Below are positions 13,690 to 22,529 of a DNA stretch of 40,639 nucleotides, in pieces (the first letter of the stretch is position 1; the number at the start of each line of letters is the position of its first letter). The position numbers and the translations under genes are program-made. A model generated the notes under the pieces. It ran no database searches. It was given only the letters and a program-made list of their open reading frames with translations, and was not told the DNA's origin. The stretch comes from Planctomycetia bacterium (GTDB lineage Bacteria > Planctomycetota > Planctomycetia > Pirellulales > UBA1268), in contig JAPLNQ010000141.1 of assembly GCA_026401075.1 (NCBI GenBank), forward strand, positions 1 to 40,639, read 5' to 3'.

Positions 13690-15381
13690 TCAGAAATTTC
13701 GGAAGTTAAGGTCGTCGCCGTCAGCCACATTCCGCTCGTCAGGCATCACGATGCTCGCCTCCCGTCGCCGGGCGTCGGCCACGCTGCTGTCAGCTCCATC
13801 ATGACGGCCTCTCGAAATACCTTTGCTCCGCGACACCGGCCGCTGGGCGACGGCGCGTGGCGGCCTTCTCGCGCCAGCCTCGTCGCCTCCTGACCGCGAG
13901 GTGCTGGCGATCAGCTCCTGCAGTTGCTCGACGTTTTCCTGCAGCAGCTTGGCCTGACTGTTGAGTTCCTCAGCGGCGCTCGAGGTCTGTTCGGCGCTCG
14001 ACGCGTTGCCCTGAGTCACCTTGTCCATCTGGGTCATGGCCACGCCCACCTGCCTGATGCCCTGGGCCTGTTCCTTGGCGGCGGAGGCGATTTCGGCGAC
14101 GAGCACGTCAGCCTCAGTCACCTTGCCGACGATCTCTTCCAGCGCGTCGCCGACGTTCATGCAGCTCTTCGAGCCGCGCTGCGTGCTGGCGATGGCGGCC
14201 TCGATCTTGTCGGCCGTCTCCTTGGCCGCGGCGGCGCTCCGCTGGGCGAGCGAGCGAACCTCGTCGGCAACGACGGCGAAGCCGGCGCCGGCCTCACCGG
14301 CGCGGGCCGCTTCCACCGCTGCGTTGAGGGCGAGAATATTGGTCTGAAACGCGATCTCATCGATGTTCTTGACGATCTTGGAGATATCGAGGCTCGATGT
14401 CTCGATCGACTGCATGGCGACGGTCATGTCCGACATCGTCTGCTTGCCCAGCAGGGCTGCGGCGCGGGCCTGATTGGCAAACTCCTTCGCCTTCGTGGCG
14501 TTGTCGGCCGTGGCCCGGATCATTGCGGAGATTTCCTCCAGCGACGCGCTGGTCTCCGTCACCGATGCCCCCTGCTCGCTACACCCGGTGGCCAGCGACC
14601 GGCTGGCCGACGACAACTGTGACGAACTCGACGCGGTCTGATCGGCTCCCTGCTGCAGTGAGTCCGAGATCGCCGCCAGAGCGTTGTTGGTCTTGTCGAT
14701 GCCGGCCTGGATCGCGTCGTTGATCGACTCCAGTGCGGCCTTCGTCGACCGCACCGTATTCCAGCCGATGAGACCGCCGATCAGTCCCACCCCGACCAGG
14801 AGCGGGAGGATCGAATACAGGCTGTTTGCCACCTTGTTGCTGGCAAACTGCGTCTCCTTGCCCGCCAGCATGATGTTGTAGTCGATGTCCTTGTTGAAGC
14901 CGTCGATGGCGCGGTCGAGGAGCGGCTCGACCTGTTCGACCATGCAGGCTTCGGCGGCGGCCTGCTTCTGATCCCGGGCCAGTTCGATCGCCTTCACCGC
15001 AGCGGCGAGATAGGCCTCACGGAAAGACTTGGCGTCGTTGAACAGCCGGGTGTCCTCGGCGTCGGATAAGAGCGCTGCATATTCCGCACAGAGTTCGTCC
15101 CCCTTGCTTCTGGCGGACGTGAAGGCCGCCTCTTCAGCAGACGCCTGCTTTGAGCTGCCGAGCGCCCGGACGAGGTTCAGCGCGGTCTTCGACGCCGCCG
15201 CATTGGCCTGGATGATCTTGTTGAGCGTGACGACCGATGGCACCGCATTGGTCGCCAGGTTGACGACGTTGCGGTTGATGCCCAGGATCTGCCAGACCGC
15301 CCAGAGGCCCAGAAGAACTGAGAGGAGGATCACGACGGCGAAGCCGATTGTGATGCGGCGGGGCGTGGCGGACGTATTCAT
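13690..15381 (-). CDS. methyl-accepting chemotaxis protein MCP1
   Basis: This is a 563-aa transducer. An N-terminal TM helix (about 12-34) is followed by a periplasmic four-helix-bundle-type ligand domain (about 35-185), a second TM (about 187-209) and a long cytoplasmic coiled coil. The signalling tip [20 protein letters not shown] lies near 338-358, with [20 protein letters not shown] beyond. No clear HAMP domain is seen. The C-terminus ends MPDERNVADGDDLNFRNF, closely like the tail of MCP2, and the final xFxNF could tether CheR or CheB. Start ATG 15381 (MNTSATPRRITIGF) matches the start of MCP2 ([11 protein letters not shown]). Upstream in-frame sequence is out of family. It is the last chemosensory gene of the operon. 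The ligand is unknown. Confidence 0.93.
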   Translation of the reverse strand: MNTSATPRRITIGFAVVILLSVLLGLWAVWQILGINRNVVNLATNAVPSVVTLNKIIQANAAASKTALNLVRALGSSKQASAEEAAFTSARSKGDELCAEYAALLSDAEDTRLFNDAKSFREAYLAAAVKAIELARDQKQAAAEACMVEQVEPLLDRAIDGFNKDIDYNIMLAGKETQFASNKVANSLYSILPLLVGVGLIGGLIGWNTVRSTKAALESINDAIQAGIDKTNNALAAISDSLQQGADQTASSSSQLSSASRSLATGCSEQGASVTETSASLEEISAMIRATADNATKAKEFANQARAAALLGKQTMSDMTVAMQSIETSSLDISKIVKNIDEIAFQTNILALNAAVEAARAGEAGAGFAVVADEVRSLAQRSAAAAKETADKIEAAIASTQRGSKSCMNVGDALEEIVGKVTEADVLVAEIASAAKEQAQGIRQVGVAMTQMDKVTQGNASSAEQTSSAAEELNSQAKLLQENVEQLQELIASTSRSGGDEAGARRPPRAVAQRPVSRSKGISRGRHDGADSSVADARRREASIVMPDERNVADGDDLNFRNF

Positions 15382-15561
15382 GATGTGAACGATGGAGCCA
15401 GAGGAGGGGGCGGAGGCAATCGTCCGGCATGGGCAGCCGGGAAGGTTTTCCCAGGCGGCAGGGTTTACCGGAATGCTCCGAATCCTACCTCCGGTTTCCA
15501 CGCGCTCCAAATTTTTCCGCCCGAGCCCCCGCCCAACCGTCACAACCGGAGCGGCCCACCG

Positions 15562-16735
15562 TCAGACGGGCTTCTTCTCTGCCACGTCCATGATCGCGTC
15601 GGCAATCCGGGGCAGCGGGAGCACCATGTCGACGACGCCCAGTGCGACCGCGGCCTTGGGCATCCCATAGACGACGCAGGTCTGCTCGGCCTCCGCGATG
15701 TTCGTACCGCCCGCTTTGCGGATCGCCTGCATGCCCAGCGCCCCGTCGCTCCCCATGCCGGTGAGCAGCGCGGCCACCACGTGTCTCCCGGCCGTCTCCG
15801 CCGCCGACCGAAACAGCACGTCGACCGACGGCCTGCAGTGGTGGATGGGTGGACTCTGCAGGAGCCGCGCGCGGTACCCATCGCCCTGCCAGCCGATGGC
15901 CAGATGGTGCTCCCCGGGGGCGATCACGCACATGCCGCGCCGCAGCACCATGCCATCTTCCGCCTCGCACACGTCCATGGCACAGACGGCGTTGAGCCGT
16001 TCGGCCACCACCTTCGAAAAGTAGGCGGAGATGTGCTGGACGACCACGACCGGCGGCATGTTGCCGGGAAACCGTGGCAGCACCGTCCGCAGGGCCTCGA
16101 TGCCGCCAGTGGACGATCCGATCACGATCAGCTGCCGAGGATCGACCCGCCCCAGCAGGGGCCGGACCGGAACGAGGGGCGCCGCCGCGGGGAACGGCGT
16201 CACAGACGCGGCCGGGGCCGGGGAGGTGGGCACCGCAGCAGGGCCGCGAACGGGGATGGGGGTATGGTTGGGGGTGGGGGCGGAGCCTGGTGCCACCACA
16301 CGCCGATTACGAAAGCGGGTCGACGCCGCGGCAGCCTTGACATGGAAGGCGAGTTTTTCAGCCAGGTCACCGACCGTCGTGCTGCCGCCCGGCTTGGCCA
16401 GCACGTCGACCGCGCCGGCCTCGATGGCGTCCATCGCCAGCTGCGACCCGGCCTGCGTGAGCGAACTGACCACGACCACCGGCAGCGGATGCTGCGCCAT
16501 CAGAATCTTCAGGAAGGTCAGCCCGTCCATCCTCGGCATCTCCATGTCGAGCGTGAGGATGTCGGGGTGGAGCCGGAGGATCTTCTCGCGGGCCACATAG
16601 GGATCGCAGGCGGACCCAACCACCTCGATCTCCGGATCCTTGTTGAGCGCGTCGCTGATCGCCTTGCGGACCAACGCCGAATCGTCGACGACGAGAACGC
16701 GAAGTTTCCGGGCGGGCGGTGTTGGGAATGGACAT
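15562..16735 (-). CDS. cheB: chemotaxis response regulator methylesterase CheB (apparent frameshift near start)
   Basis: This protein combines a receiver domain with a CheB methylesterase domain. The main frame covers 15562 to about 16707. Receiver features are VLVVDDSALVRK, the phospho-acceptor Asp in TLDMEMPRMDG, and the Lys in LAKPGG. The linker is Pro/Ala-rich. The esterase triad is Ser in GSSTGG, His in VVQHIS and Asp in TGMGSDG, all present. It deamidates or demethylates MCP glutamates. The frame containing VDDS has no start codon between its upstream stop and that motif. A well-placed ATG at 16735, with AGAAGG 6 bases upstream, reads MSIPNTARP in another frame. Removing one base in 16708-16712 joins these to MSIPNTARP-KLRVLVVDDS, a normal CheB start. 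This could be a sequencing error, a true mutation or +1 frameshifting. The cheR stop lies 11 bases upstream. Confidence 0.88.
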
Positions 16736-16746
16736 GCGTGACCTTC

Positions 16747-17592
16747 TTAGCACGTTCGGCAGTAAACGCTCGGCCAGACCGACTTCAGGGAATGGCTGAT
16801 ACCGATCAGGCTCTCGGAATGGCCCACGAACAGATAGCCGCCAGGCGCGAGCTGCTCCGTGAGCCGATTGACCAACAGCTCCCGCGACGGCACGTCGAAG
16901 TAGATCATCACGTTTCTGCAGAAGATGACGTCCAGCCCCTTGGGCAGCGGGTAGTGCGGCTGGAACAGGTTGATGTACTGCACCCCCACATGCCGCCGCA
17001 ACTCGGCCTTCACCCGATAATACCCTTCGCGTTCGCCGAATCCGCGCTGGAAGTACCGCTCGAGAAGTTCCGGCGAGGGCAACTCCACCTTCTCGGCGGC
17101 GTAAATGCCGCGGCGGCAGCGGTCGAGCATCCGCTGGGAGATGTCGGAGGCATCGATCTGCCAGGTGAACGCCGGCCGCACCCGGGCGAATTCCGCCAGC
17201 ACGATGGCCAGCGAGTAGACCTCCTCGCCTGACGAAGCCGCCGCCGACCAAAACCGCAACGGCCGCTGGGCAAAACCGAGCCGGCCGGTGAGGGCCGGCA
17301 GGACGTCTCGCTGCAAGACGTCGAAGTGGGCCGTTTCACGAAAGAAATGGGTGTGGTTGGTGGAGATCAGGTCGATCAGTTCACTGATCTCGTCTTCTGC
17401 GTGGGGCGATCGCAGGAGGCTGCAATACTGCTCGTAATTGCTCAGGCCCAGGGCCCGCAGCCGCTGCCCAAGCCGGCCCGACACCAGCGACTGCTTGTCG
17501 AATCCCAGACGGATACGGCTCCGCTCATACACCAGCTGGGCGAGAAACTCGTATGCCTGTGCCGTGAGCGTGGCGTCTACAGGAAACTCCAT
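16747..17592 (-). CDS. cheR: chemotaxis protein methyltransferase CheR
   Basis: This 281-aa protein has the CheR layout. A helical N-domain (about 1-80) includes DLISTNHTHFFRE, the family motif usually written 'T-x-N-x-T-x-FFR'. The SAM-binding Rossmann domain has RFWSAAASSGEEVYSLA, then the acidic IDASDIS strand. Further on come INLFQPHYPLPKGLDVIFCRNVMIYF and GGYLFVGHSESL. It methylates Glu residues of the MCPs in this operon, opposing CheB. Start ATG 17592 gives the usual length. CheR has no TPR or other extension. It is encoded just before cheB with an 11-base gap, so the two are likely translationally coupled. Confidence 0.95.
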   Translation of the reverse strand: MEFPVDATLTAQAYEFLAQLVYERSRIRLGFDKQSLVSGRLGQRLRALGLSNYEQYCSLLRSPHAEDEISELIDLISTNHTHFFRETAHFDVLQRDVLPALTGRLGFAQRPLRFWSAAASSGEEVYSLAIVLAEFARVRPAFTWQIDASDISQRMLDRCRRGIYAAEKVELPSPELLERYFQRGFGEREGYYRVKAELRRHVGVQYINLFQPHYPLPKGLDVIFCRNVMIYFDVPSRELLVNRLTEQLAPGGYLFVGHSESLIGISHSLKSVWPSVYCRTC

Positions 17593-17665
17593 GGTCGTGA
17601 CGAACTCCCCACTCCGTTGGTGTCAGTCGGTGTTGTGACAGGAACCGCAGGCCGGTCGAGAAGAC

Positions 17666-19267
17666 TCAGAAATTGGCGAAGTGCCGATCGTCCTGATCGC
17701 TGGAAACCTTGTCGTCGGGCATCTGGATCTGCGGCACCGACCGCCTCGCCTCTGACAGATTCACCATGGCAGCGGCCGGCCGCCGCAACTGGCCGCGAGG
17801 TGCCGGTCCACGTTGCACCGCTCCGCCGAACGGGCTGCTTTCACGGCGGACCAGCGACCGCAGCAACCGCACGGTGTCTTGCATCGCGTGGGCCTGGCTG
17901 TTGAGCTCTTCCGCGGCCGACGCGCTCTCCTCGGCGTTGGAGGCGTTACCCTGCGTGACCTTGTCCATCTGCGTCATCGCCACGCCGACCTGCTGAATCC
18001 CCTGCGACTGCTCCTTGGCCGCCGTGGCGATCTCCGCCACCAGGCCGTCGGCAGCTGCTACTTTCTGCACGATCTCTTCGAGCGATTCGCCCACCTTGCT
18101 GCAGCTCATCGAGCCGCGCTTGCTGTTGGCGATGGCGGCCTCGATCTTTTCTGCAGTCTCCTTGGCCGCCGCGGCACTCCGCTGGGCGAGCGATCGCACT
18201 TCGTCAGCCACCACGGCGAACCCCGCCCCGGCCTCACCGGCCCGGGCGGCCTCCACCGCAGCATTGAGGGCGAGAATGTTGGTCTGGAAGGCGATCTCAT
18301 CGATGTTCTTCACGATCTTGGCCACCTCGGCACTCGAGGACTCGATCGCGTGCATCGCCGTATTCATCTCCTGCATGGTCTGGGCACCAGACTGGGCGGC
18401 GGTCCGCGCCTGCTGCGCGAAGGCCTTCGCCTTTTCAGCGTTGTCGGCGGTGCTGCGGATCATCACCGACATCTCCTCCAAGGCGGCGCTCGTCTCGGCG
18501 ACGCTCGAGCCCTGCTCGCTGCAGCCGGCGGCCAGCGAGTTGCTCGCCGCGGCGAGCTGACCGGAGGCGGTCGAGGTCTGGGTGGCCCCTTCCTGGAGCG
18601 CATTTGAGATCATCCCCAGGGCACTCGATACAGTCCGGATGATGCCCCAACCGATGAGGGCGCCGAGTAAGGCTGAAATGGCCACCACCACGGGAATCAG
18701 GAACGACGCGAGGCTGGCATTCGCCTTGGCCTTCACTCCCTCATCGTTGGCGAGCTTGATATTGTAGGTGATGTCGTCGTCAAACCCTTTGATCGTGCGA
18801 TCGAGCTGCGACTCCGAATCACTGGCCATCAGCTCCCGGGCCTCCTTCGCCTTCCCGCCGGCCGCCAGTTCGATCACCTTGGCGGCGGTGGCGAGATACT
18901 GGGTACGGGCGGCGAACGCCGCGGTGAAGAGCCGCTCATCCTCCTTGTCGGAGAAGAGCTTCGAGTAGCCTGAGCACAACTCGCTCCCCTTGTCCACCGC
19001 AGCGCGGAAAGCGGCGTCGTTGACAGTGACCGCACCATCAGCTTCCGCGCCCCGGACGATCTGCCGAATCTGCTTAGCCGTGTCGGCATTGGCCTTGATG
19101 ATCTCGTTGAGTGTGACGACCGAGGGAACCGAGTTGTCGGCCAGCACGAGGACGTTTTGCTTGAGGCCCAAGAGCTGCCAGAGCGAAAGGCCGCCGATGA
19201 GCAGCGACAGGAGAACCAATAGCAGGAAGCCGAGCGTGATGCGGCGGGGAATGGTCATGGTGCTCAT
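17666..19267 (-). CDS. methyl-accepting chemotaxis protein MCP2
   Basis: This is a 533-aa transducer paralogous to MCP1. The start [14 protein letters not shown] leads into a TM helix (about 15-33), then a periplasmic helical domain. A second TM follows at about 190-212, then a cytoplasmic coiled coil with tip [20 protein letters not shown] at about 320-340. MCP1 and MCP2 share long blocks around the tip, so they arose by duplication and should form mixed arrays. The C-terminus ends [20 protein letters not shown], parallel to MCP1. ATG 19267 or ATG 19258 could be the start. The much longer upstream frame is a shadow of cheW. No strong ribosome site is visible. The ligand is unknown. Confidence 0.93.
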   Translation of the reverse strand: MSTMTIPRRITLGFLLLVLLSLLIGGLSLWQLLGLKQNVLVLADNSVPSVVTLNEIIKANADTAKQIRQIVRGAEADGAVTVNDAAFRAAVDKGSELCSGYSKLFSDKEDERLFTAAFAARTQYLATAAKVIELAAGGKAKEARELMASDSESQLDRTIKGFDDDITYNIKLANDEGVKAKANASLASFLIPVVVAISALLGALIGWGIIRTVSSALGMISNALQEGATQTSTASGQLAAASNSLAAGCSEQGSSVAETSAALEEMSVMIRSTADNAEKAKAFAQQARTAAQSGAQTMQEMNTAMHAIESSSAEVAKIVKNIDEIAFQTNILALNAAVEAARAGEAGAGFAVVADEVRSLAQRSAAAAKETAEKIEAAIANSKRGSMSCSKVGESLEEIVQKVAAADGLVAEIATAAKEQSQGIQQVGVAMTQMDKVTQGNASNAEESASAAEELNSQAHAMQDTVRLLRSLVRRESSPFGGAVQRGPAPRGQLRRPAAAMVNLSEARRSVPQIQMPDDKVSSDQDDRHFANF

Positions 19268-19337
19268 GGGTCGATTTTCGGGTGCGAGGAGGTGACGATG
19301 ATGATGGATCAGGGGCAAATGGAAGCGGTGCGAACCG

Positions 19338-19865
19338 CTACGAATGCAGCTCCTTGAGTTCTCGGATGGGGATCGTGCCGTCTTCCGAGGAAATCTTGTC
19401 GAGGTCGATGAGAGTTTTGACGGAGTTGCCAGACTTCGCCATGCCGGTGATAAAGTGAGCGTCGAGGGCGCCGCCAAAATCGGGGGTGGGTTCGATGTCC
19501 TCGGCGACGAAGTTGGCCACCTCTTCGACGCCGTCCACGACGATGCCGTAGAGCCGCGTGCCACCGGAGGGGGCGGCGATCTGTGTGACCACGATGCAGT
19601 TCCGCTCGTTGTTTGCACTGATCGGAAGCCGAAACTTCGCCCGCAGGTCGACGAGCGGGATCACCTTGCCGCGGAGGTTGATCACCCCCTTCACGTGTTC
19701 GGGCATGTTGGCGACGGCCGTGACCGGGCAGAGCCGGATGATCTCCCGGACCTTGAGCACCGGAATGCCATACGACTCGTCGCCGAGCGTGAACGTCAGG
19801 TATTTGCCGGGCAGGGCGGCCGCGGCCGACTGGGAGGTGGCGTGCTGGTGAGTGGTGGGTTTCAT
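19338..19865 (-). CDS. cheW: chemotaxis coupling protein CheW
   Basis: This 175-aa protein has a short Ser/Ala-rich N-terminal leader and one CheW domain. [22 protein letters not shown] is the family's opening beta strand. [26 protein letters not shown] is the central signature, and [12 protein letters not shown] follows. It links MCP tips to CheA in the cytoplasmic array. Start ATG 19865 ([11 protein letters not shown]) lies 46 bases after the cheA stop, in the expected che operon order. An in-frame codon further upstream overlaps cheA and lacks support. Confidence 0.95.
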   Translation of the reverse strand: MKPTTHQHATSQSAAAALPGKYLTFTLGDESYGIPVLKVREIIRLCPVTAVANMPEHVKGVINLRGKVIPLVDLRAKFRLPISANNERNCIVVTQIAAPSGGTRLYGIVVDGVEEVANFVAEDIEPTPDFGGALDAHFITGMAKSGNSVKTLIDLDKISSEDGTIPIRELKELHS

Positions 19866-19911
19866 GAGTCTGTCCGGGGAGGATCCTTGCAACACACGGC
19901 GGGCGGATCGG

Positions 19912-22287
19912 CTAGGCAGCCGTGTCACCGTTCTTGGATTTCAGTTTGACCAGCGAGTTGATGTCAAGAATCAGACCGACGCGGCCGTCGCCCAGGATCG
20001 CGGCGCCCGCAAACTCGGTCTGGTTGCGAAACATGTCGCCAAGACTCTTGATCACCACTTCCTGCTTGCCGATTAGTTCGTCGACAAACAGGCAGCGGGA
20101 TTCCTGGCCCGACTCCACGACCACGACGATGCCCTGGGTCGGGTCCACCGCCCGGCTTGGCGTGTTGAGATGGCGACCGAGCCGCAGCATCGGCGTGAGC
20201 CGTCCGCGAACGCTCACCATCTCTCCGCGGCCCTGCACGGTCGACACCATGCCCGGCAGCGGGCGAAACGACTCTCGCACCGAGAGCGTCGGCACGATGT
20301 ACCGCTGATCGCCAACGCCCACCAGCAGTCCCTCGATGATCGCCAGCGTGAGGGGCAAGGAGATGGTGAAGGTGGTGCCGCGGTCGACCACCGACTGGAT
20401 CTCGACCGTGCCCCGCATCTTCTCGATGTTTCGGCGAACCACATCCATGCCGACACCGCGACCTGACAGGTCGGTGACCTGTTCCGCCGTGGAGAAACCC
20501 GGCGCAAAGATCAGTTCGAAGATCGACTCTTCGTCGAGGCTCTCATCGTCGCGGATCAGGCCTCGTTCAATAGCCTTGGCGCGGATGCGGTCGGGGTTGA
20601 GCCCCCGGCCGTCGTCCTTGATCTCGATGACGATCAAGCCACCCTGGTGGAAGGCCCGCAGCGTGATCGTGCCGGCGGCAGCTTTTCCCTTGGCGAGACG
20701 CTGATCGGCCGGCTCGATGCCGTGGTCGGCCGAGTTGCGGATCATGTGGATCAGCGGATCCCCGAGCTCCTCGACGATCGTGCGGTCGAGCTCCGTGTCT
20801 TCCCCCTGGAGCACGAGCTGGATGTCTTTGCCCTGCTGGAGAGCCAGGTCGCGGACGAGCCTCGCCATCTTCTGGAATGTGTTGCGGATCGGCACCATCC
20901 GCAACGACATCGCGGTCCGCTGCAGATCGGACGTGATGCCGCGGAGTTGGCCAAGGCTGCGGGAGAGGTGGCCGTCATTGACCGTGGTCACCTCCGTGTT
21001 TTGCACCACCATCGACTGCGCGATGACCAGTTCGCCAACCAGATCGATGAGGCTGTCGAGCTTGAGCGTGTCGACGCGGACGATCCCTGAGGCCGTGCTG
21101 GCGGACGACCGTTGCTGGGCCTTGGGGGCCGCGGCGGCACTGGCAGAGTCTGCCGATACCGGTTCCAGTGGAGCGGACAGCGGCGCAGCTGGCACTGGCG
21201 CAACTGCAGCCGGAGTGGGAGCCGGAGCAACAGCTGGCTGCGGCGGCTTGACTGGAGCGGGAGCAACTTTCTCGGTCGCAACGGGGGCCGGCACAGCGGC
21301 GGTCGACGGTGCAGCCACCGGCTGCGGCTTAGCGGCAGCCGGAGCGGCAGGTTTGGCTGGCGGAGTGGGAGCGGCAGCCGGGGCGGCCGAGCGTCCCTCG
21401 GCCAAGAGGCCGCGGACCTTGGCAGTCAGCTTAGGAATCGGCAGCGGAATCGTTGTTTTTTGATCTGGGCTGCCGAGCAGCTTCGACAATTCCTCGACGT
21501 ACCGCTTGAGCACATCTTCTCCGGCCAGAATCACGTCGAACGATTCACGGCCCAGCTGAAACGTGCCGCGTCGGGCAGCATCGAGCAGCGATTCCAATTC
21601 GTGCGTGAGTTGCTGGAGCACGACCAGTTTCATCACGCCCAAGTTGCCCTTGAACGTGTGGAACGCACGAAACAGTGTGTTGATCGTGGTGGCATTGCTG
21701 GGATCGGTCTCCAGCACGAGCACACCCTGTTCGATGTCCTGCAGCAGGTCCTGCGCCTCCGCGCAAAACAACTGCACGAGTTCGTCATCGCCAGCCGTAA
21801 TCGATATGTCGACCTGCTGGTCCTTGAACTGGTCGTCCGCCTCGGCGATGGCCGGGGCCTTGGCTGGGGCCGGAGCTTGGGCCTTGGCCGGGGCAGGGGC
21901 AGCAGCGGCTGCTGGCGGTGCGGCTTGAGCAGCAGCCGCGACAGCCCAGCCGGCGGGAACAGCGGCGCACGGCTGACCGTGAGCCCAGGCCGCTAGCGCC
22001 GTGCCGAGCCACGGATGCCATTCGTTGAACGAGGCGATGGTCTCCTCGGTAAACCGGGCATCGGCCGCGGACCGTTCGTCGAGCCAGGAGCGGGCGGCGG
22101 CCACAGCCTGTCGAATCGGCTCGGGCACTTGCGCCGCTGAGTCGAGTGCCGCGGCGAGCGCCTGCACCTGCTCATGCATGCCGGCGATGCCGTTTTCCTG
22201 CGCGACATCGACGAACGCCAGTTCCAGTCCAATCTGCTGGAGCAACGAGTCGAGGGTGGCGTGGAGATCGCCCTGTGAGCTGGTCAT
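19912..22287 (-). CDS. cheA: chemotaxis histidine kinase CheA
   Basis: This is a 791-aa class II histidine kinase. The Hpt domain at about 160-270 has the phospho-acceptor His210 in FRAFHTFKGN. It is preceded by an uncharacterised N-terminal helical region (1-105) and an Ala/Pro/Lys linker. A second, long Ala/Pro-rich linker (about 305-390) may replace or hide a P2 domain. The dimerisation domain starts near 395 (VRVDTLKLDSLIDLVGEL). The ATPase has HMIRNSADHGIE at about 512 (N box) and GRGVGMDVVRRNIEKMRG at about 605-622 (G box). The CheW-like domain runs from about 655 to the end. There is no receiver domain. It phosphorylates CheB here, but no CheY is encoded in the window. Start ATG 22287 gives MTSSQGDLHATLDSLLQQIG. 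Confidence 0.95.
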   Translation of the reverse strand: MTSSQGDLHATLDSLLQQIGLELAFVDVAQENGIAGMHEQVQALAAALDSAAQVPEPIRQAVAAARSWLDERSAADARFTEETIASFNEWHPWLGTALAAWAHGQPCAAVPAGWAVAAAAQAAPPAAAAAPAPAKAQAPAPAKAPAIAEADDQFKDQQVDISITAGDDELVQLFCAEAQDLLQDIEQGVLVLETDPSNATTINTLFRAFHTFKGNLGVMKLVVLQQLTHELESLLDAARRGTFQLGRESFDVILAGEDVLKRYVEELSKLLGSPDQKTTIPLPIPKLTAKVRGLLAEGRSAAPAAAPTPPAKPAAPAAAKPQPVAAPSTAAVPAPVATEKVAPAPVKPPQPAVAPAPTPAAVAPVPAAPLSAPLEPVSADSASAAAAPKAQQRSSASTASGIVRVDTLKLDSLIDLVGELVIAQSMVVQNTEVTTVNDGHLSRSLGQLRGITSDLQRTAMSLRMVPIRNTFQKMARLVRDLALQQGKDIQLVLQGEDTELDRTIVEELGDPLIHMIRNSADHGIEPADQRLAKGKAAAGTITLRAFHQGGLIVIEIKDDGRGLNPDRIRAKAIERGLIRDDESLDEESIFELIFAPGFSTAEQVTDLSGRGVGMDVVRRNIEKMRGTVEIQSVVDRGTTFTISLPLTLAIIEGLLVGVGDQRYIVPTLSVRESFRPLPGMVSTVQGRGEMVSVRGRLTPMLRLGRHLNTPSRAVDPTQGIVVVVESGQESRCLFVDELIGKQEVVIKSLGDMFRNQTEFAGAAILGDGRVGLILDINSLVKLKSKNGDTAA

Positions 22288-22529
22288 GGAGTGGTGACGG
22301 CGGCAGAGGGATCGATGGAGTCGGAGGGCACGCTGATCAGAAAACTGCGGGAGTTGGACAAACCGATGGAGTGGACCGGCGTATCCGCCAGGACGCCCGC
22401 AGACCACTGATTCCGCACGCCCCTCTCGGGCGTCATAGAGAACCTAGCTTGCATTATCGCGCAAGGCAAATAAGTCAGCCCCGCCGACACACATTTTCCC
22501 ACCTTTGGCCAGCACAACCCGCAGCATCG
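22288..22529 (-). promoter_or_regulatory. gap upstream of cheA, possible internal promoter
   Basis: This is a 242-base gap between MCP3 and cheA. Read on the minus strand it contains GATAAT (22453-22458) in a locally AT-richer patch, a five-of-six match to a sigma-70 -10 box. No convincing -35 sits 16-18 bases before it. The length of the gap suggests cheA may have its own promoter, but the evidence is thin. Confidence 0.25.

Noticed and set aside
15562-16735. cheB as a decayed pseudogene
   Set aside because: All catalytic and receiver motifs are intact and the only defect is one base near the start, so a pseudogene label would be premature.
15385-17232. 615-aa plus-strand frame across cheB and cheR
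   Set aside because: Antisense to two well-supported che genes; composition rich in His, Arg and Gly without motifs.
16367-17251. 294-aa minus-strand frame joining cheR and cheB regions
   Set aside because: It is an out-of-frame reading of both genes; it only matters because it contains the ATG at 16735 discussed for cheB.
13690-19267. Long DNA similarity between MCP1 and MCP2 as a mobile repeat
   Set aside because: Similarity follows the conserved signalling domain and is explained by paralogy.
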